64,000 nt of DNA from Engraulis encrasicolus (lineage: Eukaryota > Chordata > Actinopteri > Clupeiformes > Engraulidae): the NCBI RefSeq assembly GCF_034702125.1, contig NC_085876.1:13061253-13125252 (forward strand), read 5' to 3'. Below are positions 35,501 through 49,900 of the stretch, piece by piece (the stretch's first letter is position 1; the number at the start of each line of letters is the position of its first letter). The position numbers and the translations under genes were made by a program. The notes below the pieces were generated by a model. The model was not told the origin of the DNA, made no database searches, and worked only from the letters and a program-made list of their open reading frames with translations.

Positions 35501-36951
35501 AAGCACCTGAGCTCACTTGAAATAGACCCAGAAGACATGGGAAACTGTCCTTTGCTTACAGAAGTCAGCAGAAGTTGTAGAAGTCCATTCTTTTTGACAA
35601 TAATAGAGCATTGCACATCCTGTGCTACAGTGAAAATGTACCATCCAACTTGTGTTAGTGCTAGCTTCAAAAGTCAGCCTCCATGATGGCATGCGGATGC
35701 AGTAGTGCATTGGTTAAGATGTTCTCACTCATCTGTAGAGTTAAATACAGTGCTGAATGGTATAAATGGGTTTTAAACAGCATGAAAAGCCACTCATGCA
35801 TTATATTTTGAAGGGAGATCTTCGATTACTGCCACATAGTAAGGTCAAATTGCATTCTCTACTATGTTTTAACAGTTTGGCTCCATCATAAGGACCAGCA
35901 TGTGATAAAATGGTGGGTTTTTGGTCAAGGCCTGTCACACTGTAAGCACTACAGAAAGGAAAACATTGCAAAACATGACAAGGAATACACCCACCATTTA
36001 AGCTGGTGAAATCATGTCCAAGATAGGAATTAACACTGTTTTTTATATAAAATCATCTCATCGGTTAATGTATTTAACTGTTAAGTGTTGTCTTTTGTTT
36101 TGTTTTTAGTCTTCCTCGACATTTGCTGCCATTTATTGTCCCCGTCCCAACTCTTTTGAGACGTGTTGGATTTCTCAAATTAGAAATGAGTACATATGTC
36201 CCCCAAAACAATATTTTTTCTCGGTTTTAACACTTAATATGTTGTCTTTTCACTATTCTCCATCTAATGAATAGATTGAGTGTTTTGAAAATGATAGCAT
36301 TTTAATTTTATTCACTGTTTACCAAACGTCCCAACTTCATCGGAGTTGGGGTTTGTATTTATTTTCATTTTTCCCACTGACTGCTTGCAGACGTCTTTTT
36401 AAGGAGCATGCTTGGTCCAACCACATATCCAGTATGTGGCTCTTATGGATGTGTTTTGTTTAAAGCCTTTTTGGCATGAGGCTGTTTGGTTGTGGAGTTG
36501 ACACAGGACAATGGCAAATGCTGCGTGCCCCCACACCGCCAACCCAAGCCCCCTGGGTCACCATGGTGTGTCTGTCACTCTCCACTCTCTCTCAGCGGGG
36601 CTAGTGATCACCACTCCCCAAGGTACGCTGCTCTCCCCTGCTGCCTCCTCCCAATCTTTTGTTTCGGGATCCCCCGTCACTACCATGATAGTGTCCACAC
36701 TACACCCCTCAAACGCAGGTAAACAACCCCCACCCCCCCATCCTAACCCCTAACCTATCTTCTGTATTTGCCCTCTCCTAACCAATGCACGCCGCCGCTT
36801 ACAAGGAAGCCTGGTTTTCCAAGCAGCTCTGTATCACTGTCCTCTGCACTGATCTCCTAACCCCCCGGTCCTTTGATCCCCATCTCCTCTCATATCACTA
36901 GCTGCTTGCTTTGCTACTTCTGCCTCCAGACAGGTAGACCAACCATGTAAT

Positions 36952-37042
<91 letters not shown>

Positions 37043-40000
37043 CAAGTTCATGGTAATGAAAAGTGCTTCAAGTCTGCCCAATGTTCTTCTCACTTGTAGC
37101 ATAGCTATTTTTGCGCAAAAGACCCAACGATAGACAGTGAGTGAGTGAGCAAGAGGACAAAGACGGCATGCTAAAGAGGGCTAGACCCGGTGTTGTGATA
37201 GCCATGAAAGGAGACTTCAGACCTTCTGCTTCAGCAGTTGTTTTCCAAGAAGCCAAAAATAGCTGGCATGGAATGCTGGTTTTCCCTCTGCCTCTGTTCG
37301 GGTGTTGATCTTCGTCCATAGATGCTGCCTACGCAGTACGCACAAGGCCTTGGTCTGGCTGCTTACATACCTAATAACAAGCTTATTTAGGAACATGATC
37401 TCTGGGGCCCTGTTTTCTTTTCATACGGACCCAAACTTCACTAAGTCGCGTTTTATATTCTGCATACAGATTTGTTCAACGGTAAGACTTTATACACACA
37501 TATGCACACACCCAAGGCATGCTGGTGCTTCTGCTAACCCCTTTGCGAGACTTGCTCAAAGCCATACCTAACACCCTGCCCATGAACCCATGGGAGCGCC
37601 CCCTGTTGTTTTGAAAATGAGGTGGTACTAGGGGTGAAAAACAGGAACTAATGCATAGACCTCTATCGAAGTCTATGGATAAATGTGTGACCTGACTTTT
37701 ATGGAGGGGGAGGGGAAAGGAGGGAGTGATGGATGGATGGCGGGAGGGGAGGGAGAGCAAGCGAACTGTGTGTGTTGAGTGTGTTCTCCCCTTTTCTCTC
37801 GGTTTCCATTAGACGCCAGCCGGCCTCCCTCCCTCTACCTCCACAGCCAGTGTGAGTACTACTACTGCTACCGCCCCTCCCTCCCTCCCTCCCTCCTTGC
37901 CCCCTGACCCTGGGTCAGCTCCCCGCACTGCACTGCCACACCACAGCGCCACTGCACCGCATCACACCACACCACTTCATAGCGTACCGCACCATACCTC
38001 ACCATACCACAGCATACCGCACCACAGCGCACCACACCGCATCACACCACATCACTCTATAGCATTCCGCACCACACCTCACCACACCACAACATACCGC
38101 ACCACAGCGCACCACACCACAGCACTTCATACAAGCATAGCGCACCACACAACGCACAACACCACACCACAACACATCACACCCCAGCACACTGCACCAC
38201 ACCGCAACACACCGCACCCCAACACAACACATCACACCCCAGCACACCACATCACACCATACACAACGCAACGCAACGCACACACCACAGCACACTGCAC
38301 CACACCACACCACACACAGCTGACCTGGGAATAGACGGGAGTCATCCAGTTCGTCCCACTGACTACACTGCAGTCCCTGAAGTCCACTAACTAAACTGGA
38401 TATCATGACTTATTTTAATGCATAACCCTGTTATTTTTATGTTAAATAATTTTGACTGAAATGTAGTCACGAAGATGTGAGGTATAAAAAAAGCAATGTT
38501 CAGATATTTCCTTATGTGAAGTCAGGCTTGTCATGAGCGTTTTAGCCCTACTATGAGTGTGCGCTTCACTGGTTTTTGCACAGGCAAGGTATGAGAAAAG
38601 ACTGATGTGTAGTTTTAATTTGTGATGGCTATGTTTCTTAAAATCTCAGCATGACCCTGTCTCACAGTAGTGCTTTTAAGTATTATGTGTAATCTAGGCC
38701 TGACTAGGAATGTGACAAGTTTTCGTAGTGTTAATAGCATAGTGTGAGGTGCTGGGATGTGGGCATGATTTGATAGAATGGGAGAGGGAATGTGCTCTGG
38801 CGTATAAGCGTTAAGACAGACAGACAGGCTGGCATGGCTTTTATTTCGTGTTGTGTTCATGAATTCCGTCTTTGAATCCTTCTTTAGATAATTGGATGAC
38901 TGGAGGTACTCATCAACATGGCAAGTTTATGCACACACTGTAGAAATGTTTTTTTTTCTTCTTAAAGGAACGGTCCACCATTTTTGTAAATGTGTTCATT
39001 TTACACTTCCCCTCAATTTCAATAATTGAGCATTTCTCTTGGTCTTGCTGCCTTTCTCTGAGTCTGGTGATATTACTTTTTAGCATGCATCATTGAAAGT
39101 GAAAGCCCACCTGGGAAACTCCAACTCCCATTGTCATGTGATACAGCACACAGGTGCACGCTGCAAAACTGCATTTATGCCTCACCCGTGCAAGGGGGCA
39201 GCCCCCAATGGCACCCCAAGGGAAGCAGTGCAGCGGAACAGTACCATGCTCAGGGTACCTCAGTTATGGAAGAGGATGGGGGAGTGCACTGGTTAGTTAC
39301 ATACCTGGTGGGTCGAGAGTCGAACCGGCAACCCTTGGGCTGCAAATTACTTACGCAATTACTTACCCATGACTGTCCTGAACTGGATGGCATCAAAAAC
39401 GGAATGCTACCAACTCATCCCATTCGGTTCAATGATACGTGCTAAGTGGTAGTATCACCACAATCACTGAGCGAACAGGAGAAGGGGGAAAAGTCAATGA
39501 TTTAACTTGAGGCTAGGTGTAAAATGAGCACATTTTCAAAAATGGTGGATTCTTCCCTTAATGTGGCACGTCAGAGTGTCCGATACTGTCTGCTTGATAA
39601 AATTATATTTTCATTGTGTATGTGTGTGTGTAACCTCAACGTTTGCTGCCCAGTCAGCTTTGATAGCTCATTTTCTGAAAAGCCCATAAACAACTGAAGT
39701 CTGAAGAATTCGCAATTAGAAATCACAGTGTGATGCTGGATAATCTCCGTCGCCTCAATCAAACAAACTGGAAAATCCTCCTCAAGCGCCTGTTGTCAGG
39801 TTTGAGAACAATCTGTGATTTGAGGGTAAAAATAGCCAGGATTATAAATAGCGCACACTGAAAGGCCTCCGACTCCCTGTTTCCTGGATCGCTTTAGCGT
39901 CTCTCCATCTCAAGGTGGGCTCGTTAGAGAAGCGCTCGTCTCGTCTGAAACTCTCTGCAGTCAGTGCTTATTTTTTTGTCTGGTGCGGCGAAAGCGACCA

Positions 40001-42762
40001 AATGATGAGAGGGATCGGCTCTGCATAATTTATTCCAGCCCGCTGCATTATTGAAGGAGACGCAGCCTGGTGTGTCTGATGAACATCCACACCCAGCTCC
40101 ACGCACCTCTCCTCTCCTCTCTCCTCTTCCTTTCTCTCCTCTTCCTTTCTCTCCTCTTCCTTTCTCCCTCTCCTCTCCTCTCCTCTCCTCTCCTCTCCTC
40201 TCCTCTCCTCTCCTCTTCCTTGCTCTGCTCTGCTCTGCTCTGCTCTCCTTTCCTCTCCTCTCCTCTCCTCTCCTCTCCTCTCCTCTCCTCTCCTCTTCTC
40301 TCCTCTTCCTCTATCTCCTCTTCCTCTATCTCTTCCACTATCTCTTCCACTCTCCTTCACTCACTCTCTTCTCCACTCCACTTTCATTTCCTCTCCACTA
40401 CTCCCTTCTCTTTATTACTGAAGGAGACGCAGCCTGGTGTCTGAGCCTCCACACCTAGCCACACACTCCTCTCCTCTCCTCTCCTCTCCTCTCCTCTCCT
40501 CTCCTCTCCTCTCCTCTCCTCTCCTCTCCTCTCCTCTCCTCTCCTCTCCTCTTCCTTTCTCTCCTCTATCTCTTCCCCTATTCTCATCTCATCTTCTTTC
40601 CTTTCCTCTTCTCTCCTCTCCTCTCCTCTCCTCTCCTCACTCTCTTCTCCACTCCACTTTCATTTCCTCTCCACTCCTCCCTTCTCTTTATTATTGAAGG
40701 AGACGCAGCCTGGTGTGTCTGATTAGGCTCCACATCCAGCCCTGCACACCTCCTCTCCTTTCTTCTCTTCTCTTCTCTTCTCTTCTCTTCTCTTCTCTTC
40801 TCTTCTCTTCTCTTCTCTTCTCTTCTCTTCTCTTCTCTTCTCTTCTCTTCTCTTCCTCTCTCTTTCCCTATCGTTCATTCACTCTCTTCTCCTTTCCTCT
40901 CGACTCCTTCCTTCTCTTCTCTCTGACATCAGGGACATTGTAGGCACATTTCTTTCCACTTAGTGCAAATGAAAAGGAATTGATTATTTGTACCCCAGTA
41001 GGTAATTTTATTTTATTTTTATTTTTCGAGATATTTGTGGTACTGAGTAATTCTGAATTGAGGGTTCTTCTTTGAATAGACACATTTGAAATGACAGGTT
41101 TTGGTGGCAAGTATGGAAAAATCCACAACTGGAGAGCTTCATATCACCCACTTCATATTGTATTTTTGTGTTGTCATCTCATATCATGTGTATAGCCAAA
41201 GGAGCCGATTCTGGAGACACGTGACATGATTTAATTAAAAATAAAATGCATCCGGTAGATGTGGGCCCTTCGTCTTGTGGTTAATAGAGCATCCTCTCCT
41301 GTGCCCCCCTCTCCCTCTCTCCGTTTCCTTGCCCCCCTTTCCTCTTCTCTTTCCTGTGTCCTGTTTTCCTCTCCTTCCCTCCCTCTCTCCTCCTTTATTT
41401 CTCTACCCTCATGTTTCAGACAAGAAAGAGAATGGCAGCATCCCCCCGGCCGTCGTCATGCCGACACCCTCCAAGCGGGGGCGTAAGAAGAAGTCCATGC
41501 TGCCTCGCGAGGGTCCGGTGACGGCCCACGCCCTGCCCACAGGAAGCGATGCGCTGATCCTCGCCCACCTCGCAGCCGGGGGCCAGGTGAGTCTCATGGT
41601 AAAGGACCTCCACATTTCAATGTTAGGCTATTTGAAATGATTGAAATTGTGTAGATGGATGATTTACGTTGGGGGAGGGATTACCATTCCTTTGAGAAAG
41701 GCAGTGCCATCTGTGTTTTTACTGTTAAGTGGCACATGTTTGCCCAGCGATGAAGTGTCGGTTGAGTTGTTCGAGTTAATCTTTTCTGGTTAGCCCGTGA
41801 GTGTCATGCAGAAGTACTACAGAAGCTTAATCCCTGATGAAGACATAGCTTTTTGAAATGCCAAAAATGTCTCATTGCATCAAGCCACCAGTTTATAATA
41901 GAGACATCGAAACCATTCCCCTTTTCTCCTAAGTGTGTAGAGTGGGTAGAGTGATTTTTGTCGGATGAAACACTATGAAGCGGCTGCATGTCTGTATCTA
42001 AGTGTCTCTCCTGATCCTCACAGCACCACGCAGCGGACCCCTATGACCTCTCGAATGACGAAGACGATCATACTAACAAAGACGGGAACAAATCCTACAG
42101 GTTGGCCTTTTTGTTGCATCTCTTAATATTATTTTTTTTTGCCTTTATTTCTGACAGGACATTAGAGGAGAGATAGGAAATTAGAGGGGAGAGAGAGACG
42201 GGTAAGGATTTGCAAATGACCCGGACCGAAATCGAACCTGGGTCGCCAGCGTAATAACCCAGTGCCCTACCGTTAGGCCACGACAGAGCCTTTTGTTGCA
42301 TCTCTTGTGTCCAGTTATTATATCTCAGTTGTCCATTGACTTGTGTTGTCCATAGATAGAATAACTAATTGACTGAATAATCTATGGGTTGATGTAGTAT
42401 ATTGATCTCATGGAAGGAAATGAAAGCATAGCTTTAGGTTTAGGGTTGTTTTGGTGGATGTGTGGACCATGGTTGGTTCAATAAAGGGATTTTAAATGTC
42501 AATGTCTCTCTCTCTCTCTCTCTCTCAGGTGTCGGATGTGTGCGGTGACCTTCTTCAGCAAGTCGGACATGCAGATCCACGCCAAGTCTCACACCGAGGC
42601 CAAGCCCCACAAGTGCCCCCACTGCTCCAAATCCTTCGCCAACTCCAGCTACCTGGCGCAGCACATCCGCATCCACACAGGGGCCAAGCCCTACACCTGC
42701 TCTTACTGCCAGAAGACCTTCCGGCAGCTCAGTCACTTACAGCAGCACACACGGTACTGCTG

Positions 42763-42852
<90 letters not shown>

Positions 42853-43863
42853 CTGCAGACATAAACACACTGCAGTGAAGACACACAGGCGCGCACACAC
42901 ACACAACCGATGATAGACACAGACGCAGAGACACGAACGCAATATACTGTATTCACTCGCATGCAGCCGCTTTCAAACACACTTGCACAGCGACACACAA
43001 TGGGTACACACTTACACAGAGTATTCTGGTTTCAAATGGAATATTGCCAGTAATTGGAATGGCGGAATATTCTGTTTTACATGACAAACCGGATACTGTC
43101 ATTATCGTATAAAAGGGGATTATCCTTACATGAAACTGTGCGCTCGCTCACTCACTCACTCACACACATGTAACTCTTTTGTGGTGTGAGTGAGGAATAT
43201 CATGCTTCTATACGTAAATGTGATTGCCATGGTTACCACATACTCTGGCAGGAAGGATGGTGGAGGGCTCAAGGATGATCAGTGATAACAAAAGTAACGT
43301 GCATTTGATTTGAGGTCATTGGAAAGTGATGCAATTTTCAGCAGTTGTACAGTATATAGTCATAGTTGAAAGATACAGTATGTGTTTGCAGTAGATGTAA
43401 AGTGCAGTCTTTTATCTTGTTCAGTTCAGATTGTTCTGATTTTCTACAGTTGTATGCTCGCTCTCACTCTCACTCTCTCTCACTCTCTCTCTCGTCGGTT
43501 CTCTGACAGACTCAAACTCCCACTCTTGTAGACAGGTTGAGTGTGTTAGAGAGTTCAGAATGAGCCCCTTGCGAGGAACACTCTGCACATCTCTCATTTT
43601 CACTGCCTGATTTTCCTTCTGCCATCTCTTCATTTCTCCATTGTCACACAACCACTTGTTGTGTTGGTTGTGTCTTCCAAGGCCACTTTCCGCCGTCATC
43701 TTCTCTCTTGCCTTTTCACTTCCATTCCCATCCATTTCTAGTGGTGTGAACAATAATCGATTCGGCAATGCATGCCGATGTGGGGCAGGACAGTTTACCG
43801 TTTCCAACTTGGGGCCCAGCTCTGACCCAATTGACAATAAAACTGAAATAAATGGTCAGCAGC

Positions 43864-43959
<96 letters not shown>

Positions 43960-46900
43960 AGGGCTTGACGCTAACTTTTTTGCTTGCTGACCATTGTGGC
44001 TAGTAGTTTTCTCGAGTCATCAGCCATTCGGCTATTCTAGTAGCCATAAATTGGATATGTTTCTTTTATATCATGAAATAGTACATAGAACCTCAGATGA
44101 TCAGGTGCTAAATCAAGGAAATTAGTTCACAGCTTTCTACATGGAAATAAATCATACAAATAGAAACTGAGTAACTGAACTTTCTCTTGAGCTTCTACAA
44201 ATAATTGATACACAAGGGGCAAAGTGCAGTGTAGGCTATTCTGATATGTCATACATAGAATAAGCTACCTGCTAAATTAGCTAGTGACACTGAAATGATT
44301 ACCAGCCACAGCCAAGTTTTACCAGCATTTGGCCGGTTGGCAGGTGCCAGTGTCAAGCCCTGACACACACACACACACACAAATATTTAGATTTTTAGAA
44401 AACTATTTCAGGGCCCACAGTTTGAGAATCATTAGTTTAGATTGATCATGAACGTTACGTCTTGCATTTAAAATATCAAGTGTGAAAACTCACCCCAAGT
44501 TTAATCTTCTATTCGTGCACAGTCCTCTAAACATCTCCCCTCTTATACCCTATGTTTTTTATATGCCATACACGTCTTTTTCACGATTTTCCTCACAAAT
44601 GTTCTTGGTTGCAAGCATGTTTGTCACTCATTTTGTATTGCATAGGTACACTCGGTGTAGCCTCCCTGTTTTCTGCATAGGATTCTGTTGTACCTGCTAG
44701 TAATGCCTGGCTGATTGTCATTATACCTGTTTGGTATTATTGCGGGTGTCAATCTCTGGTTCAGAAACCACAATCAATTTGAACGTGAACAGCTTTTAAA
44801 TGAATTAGCTGATCATGACAAGCACTCGAGAAAGCTGTGAAGAAGACACACGTTGGACGGAAAAAATGGCAGGGTAGTTTCTTTCTGAATCTGGTATTGA
44901 CACCTCTGCTTGTGATGTGCCTCGTGTCTGTGATTTCTTTGCTGACTGTCCCCACTGCTTAGCTTGTGTTAAATGCTTGTCTTTACTACACAACAGTATA
45001 TGCACTCCTTCTTCATTTGTGTTTCAGGCATATGTACCAAAGCTCTGTGGGTTCTATACAATACACTTGTGCATGGCAACAATCCAATGCTAAATGATAA
45101 TGACTTGTATGTTCCCTTAACCCTTTGTCCTCACTCATCTGTTTAATTTATGTGCACATTTTCACAATTTCTTGTTTTGCTTGCTTGTCCTGATATGCTA
45201 TTTTTTCCCCATCCACACGCTCCCTTCTTCCCCACTCTGTTCCACTCTCTTTTTTTCCTTTTTTCTTTGTCTTCCCCTGTCATTTCCCACCAGGTTTGTG
45301 AGGTCTGACTGAGCCTAGATCCCCATCAGTTACACACAGAGAGCTACACAGGCACATTGCACTGGGACATTGCACACGTAGGTGAGCTGGAGAAGGCAAG
45401 AGAGTGAGAGACAGAGAACAAATTAAAAAAAAGAGAGAGAGACAACCAATACTGACTACACCTGGTGTTTTTATTTTTCTATTTTAAAATATGTGCTGCG
45501 TTTCGCAACTCAGACACAGATATCATGGCCAGAGGCTTCCCCCTTTTCTATCCCTTCCCCCAAAAAACTTTCCCCTGTGATTATTTTCTTTTTATACCCA
45601 GGTCGTCGTTGATCTTATAAATAAATCTCTCTCTCTCTCTCTGTTTTGTTCTCTCTCTCTCTCTCCCTCCCCTCCCTCTTCCCGTCTCCCTTCCCTTGGT
45701 AGAAACCACACCGAGAGCAAGCCCCACAAGTGCCCCCACTGCACCAAATCCTTCGCCAACTCCAGCTACCTGGCGCAGCACATCCGCATCCACACAGGGG
45801 CCAAGCCCTACACCTGCAACTACTGCCAGAACTCGTTCAGGCAGCTCAGTCACTTACAGCAGCACCACAGGTAACGCAAACGGCTAGGGACAGCTAGCAA
45901 GCTAGCACCGCACTCTGTTGTGACGTCGTCGCCTTATTATGACGTCGTCACACCACACGCTCAGGATTCCGCAGCACTGCTGTTGTCTGAAGACACTCAG
46001 ACTTATCGAAATGCATTTTTGGTCCACAATCCCCTTGCTCAGCTCTCTTTCACTCATATTCTCCTTTCTCTCACCCTCTTCTGTCCATCTCCCACCTAAC
46101 CTCTATCTCCCGCTCGCTCAGTTTTTTTTCGTTCTATTCCAATTATGGCTCAGCCGTTGCCTTTGCTTTTGTGATGACGTTTTGTTTTGAGTTGAAATTC
46201 ATTTCATGAAATGTTTTGTTGAAATTGCTTCTGTTCTTCTTCTTCTTCTTCTTCTTCTTATGTCGCCCTCTTCCTGCTCAGGATCCACACAGGTGACCGG
46301 CCGTACAAGTGTGTCCACCCGGGCTGTGAGAAGGCCTTCACTCAACTCTCCAACCTGCAGGTAAGGCCTTGCATCACCACTGCTGTGCACTACATCTTGA
46401 AAAATGTTGTGCTGAGAACAGCCACTGACAGAAATCATTATGACTTCCGTCATCTGACTGTGTTTCACCAAACTACACGCGAGGGCCTTCTGGTTTCCTC
46501 ACGCAACCCTCTGAGGCTTTTGACAGTCAGAATCATTGATGAGCCAATCGCTCGGTGGGATTTTCCATAGGTGGGGCGTGTTATGGCTCTTCTTCCTCCT
46601 GACGTCCTCTGTTAACGGGTCGTTCAATGTGAGTGGCTGAAGTGGTCAGTCAAGATGAGGACAGGCCGTTCATCCAATCACATGCAAGGATTTGAAAGGA
46701 TTTATAAGGAAGGATTGATGGGTTGATAAGGAGCATCATTCTAAAACGTGTCGGTTGTTTGGGATACCCAGATGGTATTGTGAAGACGAAGGTGACCTGA
46801 CCATCACTAGGGTTGTGGGTATACTCTGATTGTCACTTCAACGAGCTTGGCTCTTTGGTGTAGCGTTCAGAGCCCCAATTTGGTACCTCAAAAGGTACGT

Positions 46901-49900
46901 GCCCGACTCCTAGTGGGGCAACCCTACTCTCTTGTCTGCACAATCAAACAAAAAAAAGCTTTTGTTTGAGTTGGGCTGATGGTGACAATCATAGCCCTGG
47001 CTAAGGTGCCAGTTAAAATAGGACAAGTCCTAAAAGCCCTTATACATTTCTGAAATGATTTGATTTGTCACTGTGGTCAGTTGGCCATTGACATGTCATA
47101 ATTGAATTCTGAACTTTGCTTCGCTCATTTTGCTTGCATGTTTTTTTGCCATTTTGGTTTTCAAATTAACTTGGGAAATATGTCTGTCTCTCCTTATGCT
47201 TAATTCTCTTTTCTCTACCACAGTCGCACCGTCGGCAGCACAACAAGGACAAGCCCTTCAAGTGCCACAACTGCAACCGCGGCTACACGGACGCGGCCAG
47301 CCTGGAGGTGCACCTGTCCACGCACACCGTCAAGCACGCCAAGCTCTACTCCTGCGGCCTCTGCAATCGTGCATACACCTCGGTACGTCATGCAATAAGC
47401 CATCTCTCTCTCACGCACACTCGCATTCGCACTCACATTCACGGTAGATGGTTCAGGTGAGGTGGCTCAGGTGGTGGAGGGGCCTGTTTGGCAACCAGAA
47501 GGTTGCAGGTTCATGTCCCGCTCTGCCTGACCCCATCGATGTGTCCTTGAGCAAGATTCTTTACACCAAATTGCCCCTGGTGGCAGGGTGTACCCTGTGT
47601 GGCAGCCACTTCCACTTCCACTTAGTTTGTGAATGTGACGGTGAATGGATGAATGTGAGACATACAGTGCAAAGAGCTTTGAGTGCTCAGAGGAGTGGAA
47701 AGGGGTCAAAGACGTGCAAAATGAAAGTGAAAGTGAAAGCCCATTGGGAAACTCCAACTCCCATTGTCATTGTGACACAGCACTCCACAGCACACAAGTG
47801 AACACTGCACACAACGAAATTGCATTTATGCCTCACCCGTGCAAGGGGGCAGCCCTCAGTGGCGCCCCATGGGGAGCAGTGCGGTGGGACGGTACCATGC
47901 TCAGGGTACCTCAGTCATGGAGGAGGATGGGGGAGAGCACTGGTTGATTACTCCCCCCACCAACCTGGTGGGTCGGGAGTCGAACCGGCAACCTCTGGGA
48001 TGCAAGTCTGACGCCCTAACCGCTCACCCATGACTGCCATTGTCATTCAGTGTAACGGATGCCTTCTGCTGACTAACTGTAAAAAACTTGACTCTTTTTA
48101 TTTATTGTTACAGGGAATTCATGAAAGCCTCGGCTGTTATCCATTCACTTGAAACAATTTAAAAATCATGTTTTTTTGCAGTTACAGTCGGCGGAAGGTG
48201 TCCGTAACACTGAATGACAAAGACGTCGTTGGCCCAAAGGCACTATATAAAAATGCAGTCCATTTACCATTCACACTGTGTTACACACTGATGCGGAGAT
48301 GTAGCTTGTTGCACACAACATCACTCCTCCTTAGACTTTCCCCTCAAGTTGTGTGGGTACTAGTAGCTGTTCCTCTAATTTTGGAAAGGCTGTGCACTAC
48401 CTTCTTCATACAAATGGCTTGTCCAGGCGTCAGCCAATCCAACCCTGAGGTTGTTGGTTACAATCACACTTTAGCAGAGATTCATCTAATCTCTTGAATT
48501 TTAAATCTGTCATGTTATGTTGTGTGTTTAAAGGGACACTGTGCAGGAAATGGTCAAAAAAGGTACTGCAACTATGCTGATCATTGAAACTGGGCTGCCT
48601 ATTGCCAAATTTTATATTTACATGAAAGTTTACTAAGTAATAAACAAATATTTTCTAGTATGGTCCAAGTACATTCATTTTTGCAGCTAAAAATGGCTAT
48701 TTTTTGACATTCAAAATGGTGGACCATGGAGAAGATCCTCCTTTTCATGTATAAAAAGAACAATTTTTCCAGTCATAATGAATACTTAGAATTTGATGCT
48801 GGTGGTAAGTATTCATGAGAAAGGTAACATTAGTGAATGGGCAGCATGAATTCTGGAAATAAACAACAACAAATCTCACACAGTGTCCCTTAAAAAAATC
48901 TTGCATGGAATACACAATGTAAGTAGACTGTAAGTAGAAAGTGACATCCAGTTTAAGTAAAAATGTTACATGCCTTTTCCCCTCTACATGTACTGTGTCT
49001 CCTCTGTTCCCACCCATGTGATGAGGATGCCTTTTGCATTCCTAGAACTATTTTCGGTACAGTGCAGTGCAGTGCAGCCACGGCTCGCTAATGTGATTTC
49101 AAAGCTCTTAGTGTGTTTTATTGGAGGCCTCGAGGAATGGTAAATGGGAGGCCTGGGTCCTTTCAGATTAGGCCTACACACCAGATGCAGGGGTTGAGTT
49201 GAGGGAGTTCACCCATGCCTTCCTCGTGTAAAAGATGGCTGAAGCCAGTAGCTCTTAGAGGGGGAAAGAATACGATTCTAAAGAATTTCACCTTGTTATA
49301 GGATCATGTATCAAATGTAGCAGAAAATGTAGCATTTTATACTGTAAACCTTTTCTTGCGGTTCTAGACTATAGCGTGGCTGCTATCCAAATACATGAAC
49401 AGCATTTGTGTTATGGAGTTGTAGACTTTAAATTAAAACAACACTTCCAGATTGGCCTTGAATTCCCAGTTTCAGTTTTGCAGCTCTTGACTCTCTCCCT
49501 TTTCATCCTCTGTCTCTCTCTTATGCAGGAGACCTACCTGATGAAGCACATGCGTAAACACAACCCTGACCCCCTGACGGTAGCGGCTGCGGTGGCGGCG
49601 CAGCAGGCGGGGGGCCAGATGCCCGGCACTGGGAGGGGTCGAGGGCGCGGACGAGGGGGGGCAGCTGCCGCTGCCGCAGCTGCTGCTGCAGCAGCAGCAG
49701 CAGCAGCCGCCGCCGCCGCTGCAGCCAGTGGTCCAGGAGGAGGAGGAGGCAGTGGAGGCCAGCCACCCAACGCGGCCAACTCCAACCCCCCCAGCGGCTA
49801 CCCAGCGGCACCACCGGGCGCCGGGGGAGGGGGCGGAGGAGGGGAGGGTGTGCCGCCGCCGTGCCCCTTCGACCTGCACCAGTACAAGACGGTGTCGGCC

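Noticed and set aside
45292..45313. Possible alternative terminal exon of znf384-like (acceptor CCACCAG, then VRSD and stop)
   Set aside because: The frame would fit after 42753, but nothing supports it beyond an AG, and it would remove five fingers.
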